From: Arcobacter sp. | GTDB lineage: Bacteria > Campylobacterota > Campylobacteria > Campylobacterales > Arcobacteraceae | Length of the DNA stretch: 8,456 nucleotides | Direction: 5' to 3' | NCBI GenBank assembly: GCA_016744485.1 | Contig: JADGEG010000080.1 | Coordinates: forward strand, 1-8,456 | Position numbers and translations under genes: made by a program | Notes under the pieces: model-generated | The model's input: the letters and a program-made list of their open reading frames with translations, nothing else | What the model was told of the DNA's origin: nothing | The model's database searches: none | Part shown: positions 7,299 through 8,456 of the stretch, one piece after another | How positions within the stretch are numbered: the stretch's first letter is position 1 | How the letters are laid out: the number at the start of each line of letters is the position of its first letter

Positions 7299-7940
7299 AT
7301 GTTTGCACTTGTAACTGGATATAGTTCAGGTATTGGAAAAGCAATATGTGAAACATTAGAGAAAAATTCTTATAAAATAATCAAATTAAAAACACGACTT
7401 GAAGATAGTAAAAACTTAGAATTTGAAGTTAAAAGTATTTTAAAAACAAAAGATATAAATGTTTTGATTAATTGTGCAGGTATTGGAGTTTTTAAACCTC
7501 ATGAAGAAATATCTGTTTTAAAAATAAAAGAGTTAATTGATGTAAATTTAACTGCACCTATTATTTTATCAAGTTTACTTTTGCGCACACTTAAAAGAAC
7601 AAAAGGGCATATTATAAATATAAGTTCAATTGAAGCAACTAAACATTCAAAATTTTCAGCATTATATACAGCTAGTAAAGCAGGACTTAGAGATTTTTCT
7701 TTATGTTTATTTGAAGAATTAAGAAAATCTGACATAAAAATAACATCTATAAATCCAGATATTACAAAAACACCTTTTTTTGATGAGTTAGACTTTGAAG
7801 CAAGTAATAAAACAAATACTCATTTATTAGCCAATGATATAGCTAAAACTGTATTAGATATTCTTAAGTTTAAAGCAGTTGTTACAGATATAACACTAAG
7901 AGCTCAAAGGTTTGAGATTAAAAAAAAAGTTCATAAATAA
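7299..7940 (+). CDS. Short-chain dehydrogenase/reductase (classical SDR)
   Basis: Small cytoplasmic NAD(P)-dependent oxidoreductase with a single Rossmann fold of 213 residues. Cofactor binding is shown by TGYSSGIG at 6-13 and NCAG at 58-61, followed by N84 in DVNLTAP. The catalytic set is complete: S110 in NISSIEA, Y123 and K127 in YTASKAG. The Ser-Tyr distance of 13 residues is usual for classical members. The motif after the catalytic strand reads INPDITKTPF, with Asp in place of the usual Gly of the PG pair. The loss of several residues around positions 30-50 makes it shorter than the 240-250 residues common in the family. The substrate cannot be predicted. The ATG lies one base after the DedA stop with no strong ribosome site, so translation is probably coupled to DedA. 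It is the last gene before a 170-base gap. Confidence 0.9.
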   Translation: MFALVTGYSSGIGKAICETLEKNSYKIIKLKTRLEDSKNLEFEVKSILKTKDINVLINCAGIGVFKPHEEISVLKIKELIDVNLTAPIILSSLLLRTLKRTKGHIINISSIEATKHSKFSALYTASKAGLRDFSLCLFEELRKSDIKITSINPDITKTPFFDELDFEASNKTNTHLLANDIAKTVLDILKFKAVVTDITLRAQRFEIKKKVHK

Positions 7941-7954
7941 ATTTTTTTATTAAA

Positions 7955-7973
7955 AAGAGTATTTTATATTCTT
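7955..7973. terminator. Weak AT-rich hairpin after the SDR gene
   Basis: AAGAGTAT and ATATTCTT form an eight-pair stem, one of them G-U, around a three-base loop. It lies 15 bases after the SDR stop, where the seven-gene run must end. There is no T-tract after it on the + strand; the seven-T run at 7942-7948 lies before it. Read on the minus strand the stem is followed by TTT and then A/T sequence, so it may act, if at all, in either direction. In such AT-rich DNA a stem of this kind can arise by chance. Confidence 0.3.
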
Positions 7974-8005
7974 AATGGATACGATTAGATTTAGACTTGA
8001 AAAAA

Positions 8006-8051
8006 GTATATAACATTAAAATATACATTAAAATTGTATATAAACTATACA
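8006..8051. repeat. Alternating GTATA / TATAC half-sites, possible operator
   Basis: Four half-sites with alternating orientation occur in 46 bases: GTATA at 8006-8010, TATAC at 8022-8026, GTATA at 8036-8040 and TATAC at 8046-8050. Two pairs extend into longer palindromes. ATATACA (8021-8027) and TGTATAT (8035-8041) are separated by seven bases, and TGTATA (8035-8040) and TATACA (8046-8051) by five. They lie just upstream of the predicted promoter of the nitrate reductase gene, where an activator or repressor could bind. No known regulator site (for example the FNR consensus TTGAT-N4-ATCAA) is matched. Confidence 0.4.
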
Positions 8052-8059
8052 GTGAAAAC

Positions 8060-8095
8060 TTACTTTTACATTAAATATATTATATAATTAACGGA
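8060..8095 (+). promoter_or_regulatory. Predicted sigma-70 promoter of the nitrate reductase unit
   Basis: A perfect TATAAT -10 box lies at 8083-8088. At 17 bases' distance, the -35 position (8060-8065, TTACTT) matches the consensus only at its first two bases. A weak -35 box is common in Campylobacterota, and a promoter of this kind often needs an activator. Transcription would begin near 8095 and give a leader of about 20 bases before the start codon. Confidence 0.55.
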
Positions 8096-8103
8096 TATTG
8101 AGT

Positions 8104-8108
8104 AAGGA
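8104..8108 (+). promoter_or_regulatory. Ribosome binding site that decides the nitrate reductase start
   Basis: AAGGA is followed by six bases and then the ATG at 8115. The other in-frame ATG, at 8109, touches the site and is too close, so 8115 is the better start. Confidence 0.65.
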
Positions 8109-8114
8109 ATGAAG

Positions 8115-8456
8115 ATGATAAAGTCAGTTTGTGGGTATTGTGGTGTTGGTTGTGGTTTGGAGTTTGAACCAAATAAACTTGTAGGAGACATAACTTATCC
8201 TACTAACCAAGGTAAGGTTTGTAGTAAAGGAATATCTGAATTGATAAGTATTCAAACCTCTAGTAGACTATTAAGACCCGTATTAAGAGAATCCATAGAT
8301 AAAGAGTATAAAGTCACTTCATGGGAAGAAAGTATCAAAAAAATTGCAGATAAAATAAAATCAACACCTAAAGAAAAAATAGGTTTTTATTTATCTGGTC
8401 AACTACTAACAGAAGATTACTACATAGCAAATAAACTTGGGAAAGGTTTTATAGGT
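8115..8456 (+). CDS. nasA: Assimilatory nitrate reductase catalytic subunit, N-terminal part (cut by window end)
   Basis: First 114 residues of a molybdopterin oxidoreductase that runs out of the window. The 4Fe-4S cluster motif is complete: C6, C9, C13 and C36, in CGYCGVGCG and GKVCSKG. Lys38 after the last Cys is the conserved residue thought to pass electrons from the cluster to the molybdopterin. RLLRPVLR at 50-57 and SWEESIKKIADKI at 68-80 are usual for the family. The stretch YLSGQLLTEDYYIANKLGKG at 92-111 favours the assimilatory nitrate reductase (NasA/NarB) branch over formate dehydrogenases and over periplasmic NapA. There is no twin-arginine signal peptide, so the enzyme should act in the cytoplasm, reducing nitrate to nitrite for nitrogen supply. 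Its own promoter and a 170-base gap separate it from the SDR gene. The position usually held by Pro in CPYC is Gly here. The cofactor type and the downstream partners (nitrite reductase, transporter) lie outside the window. Confidence 0.82.
   Translation, partial: MIKSVCGYCGVGCGLEFEPNKLVGDITYPTNQGKVCSKGISELISIQTSSRLLRPVLRESIDKEYKVTSWEESIKKIADKIKSTPKEKIGFYLSGQLLTEDYYIANKLGKGFIG

Noticed and set aside
7499..7735. 78-codon open frame on the minus strand inside the SDR gene
   Set aside because: It is antisense to the conserved NAG, Ser and Tyr-Lys motifs of a convincing SDR gene, and shows no family features of its own.
7936..7951. AATAAA / TTTATT hairpin just after the SDR stop
   Set aside because: It has six A-T pairs only, is built on a run of seven T, and is too weak to call as a terminator.
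7975..8013. Twelve-codon open frame in the gap before the nitrate reductase gene, as a leader peptide
   Set aside because: It has no ribosome site, lies upstream of the predicted transcription start near 8095, and has no run of regulatory codons.
7941..8114. Possible tRNA, small RNA, CRISPR or insertion-sequence remains in the largest gap
   Set aside because: There is no cloverleaf, no direct repeats of CRISPR size, and no terminal inverted repeats with a transposase; the gap is explained by regulatory sequence.
8115..8456. Formate dehydrogenase or periplasmic NapA as the identity of the partial gene
   Set aside because: It has no twin-arginine signal peptide, and the SGQLLTEDYYIANK stretch fits the assimilatory nitrate reductase branch better; the missing C-terminus leaves some doubt.

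Overview
The window is a strongly A+T-rich stretch in which every supported gene lies on the + strand. Gene content and protein character point to Campylobacterota, most likely an Arcobacter-type bacterium. The evidence is a 772-residue GyrB of the epsilonproteobacterial kind, spermidine synthesis by the carboxyspermidine route, A-ending codons and Lys/Asn-rich proteins. The assignment rests on reading the proteins, not on a database search.

Layout. A complete gyrB (10-2328) opens the window. In this phylum gyrB commonly follows dnaA and dnaN, so the window may lie close to the replication origin, but those genes are not in view. Its last codons overlap the start of a carboxy(nor)spermidine dehydrogenase (2321-3520), followed 17 bases later by the matching decarboxylase nspC (3538-4689). 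Next come two different polyphosphate kinase 2 genes in tandem (4705-5562 and 5565-6665). The second carries about 110 extra N-terminal residues, part of which resembles the small arm-type DNA-binding domain of phage-type integrases. A DedA-family membrane protein (6701-7297) and a short-chain dehydrogenase (7299-7940) close the run. Gaps between these seven genes are 35 bases or less, with one overlap, and no internal terminator is visible, so they could be read as one unit.

A gap of about 175 bases (7941-8114) separates this run from the next transcription unit. It holds a weak AT-only hairpin, a set of alternating GTATA/TATAC half-sites, and a TATAAT -10 box. The last gene, cut by the window end, is the N-terminus of a molybdopterin oxidoreductase that reads as an assimilatory nitrate reductase (NasA/NarB type).

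How the genes fit together. The dehydrogenase and decarboxylase make (nor)spermidine from a diamine and aspartate semialdehyde. The PPK2 enzymes move phosphate between polyphosphate and nucleotides. Polyamines and polyphosphate bind each other, but a functional link here is only an inference from proximity. The nitrate reductase appears to begin a separate, probably regulated, nitrogen-assimilation unit. Most of the window is ordinary housekeeping and metabolic content. The items most worth a second look are the N-terminal extension of the second PPK2 and the repeated half-sites before the nitrate reductase.
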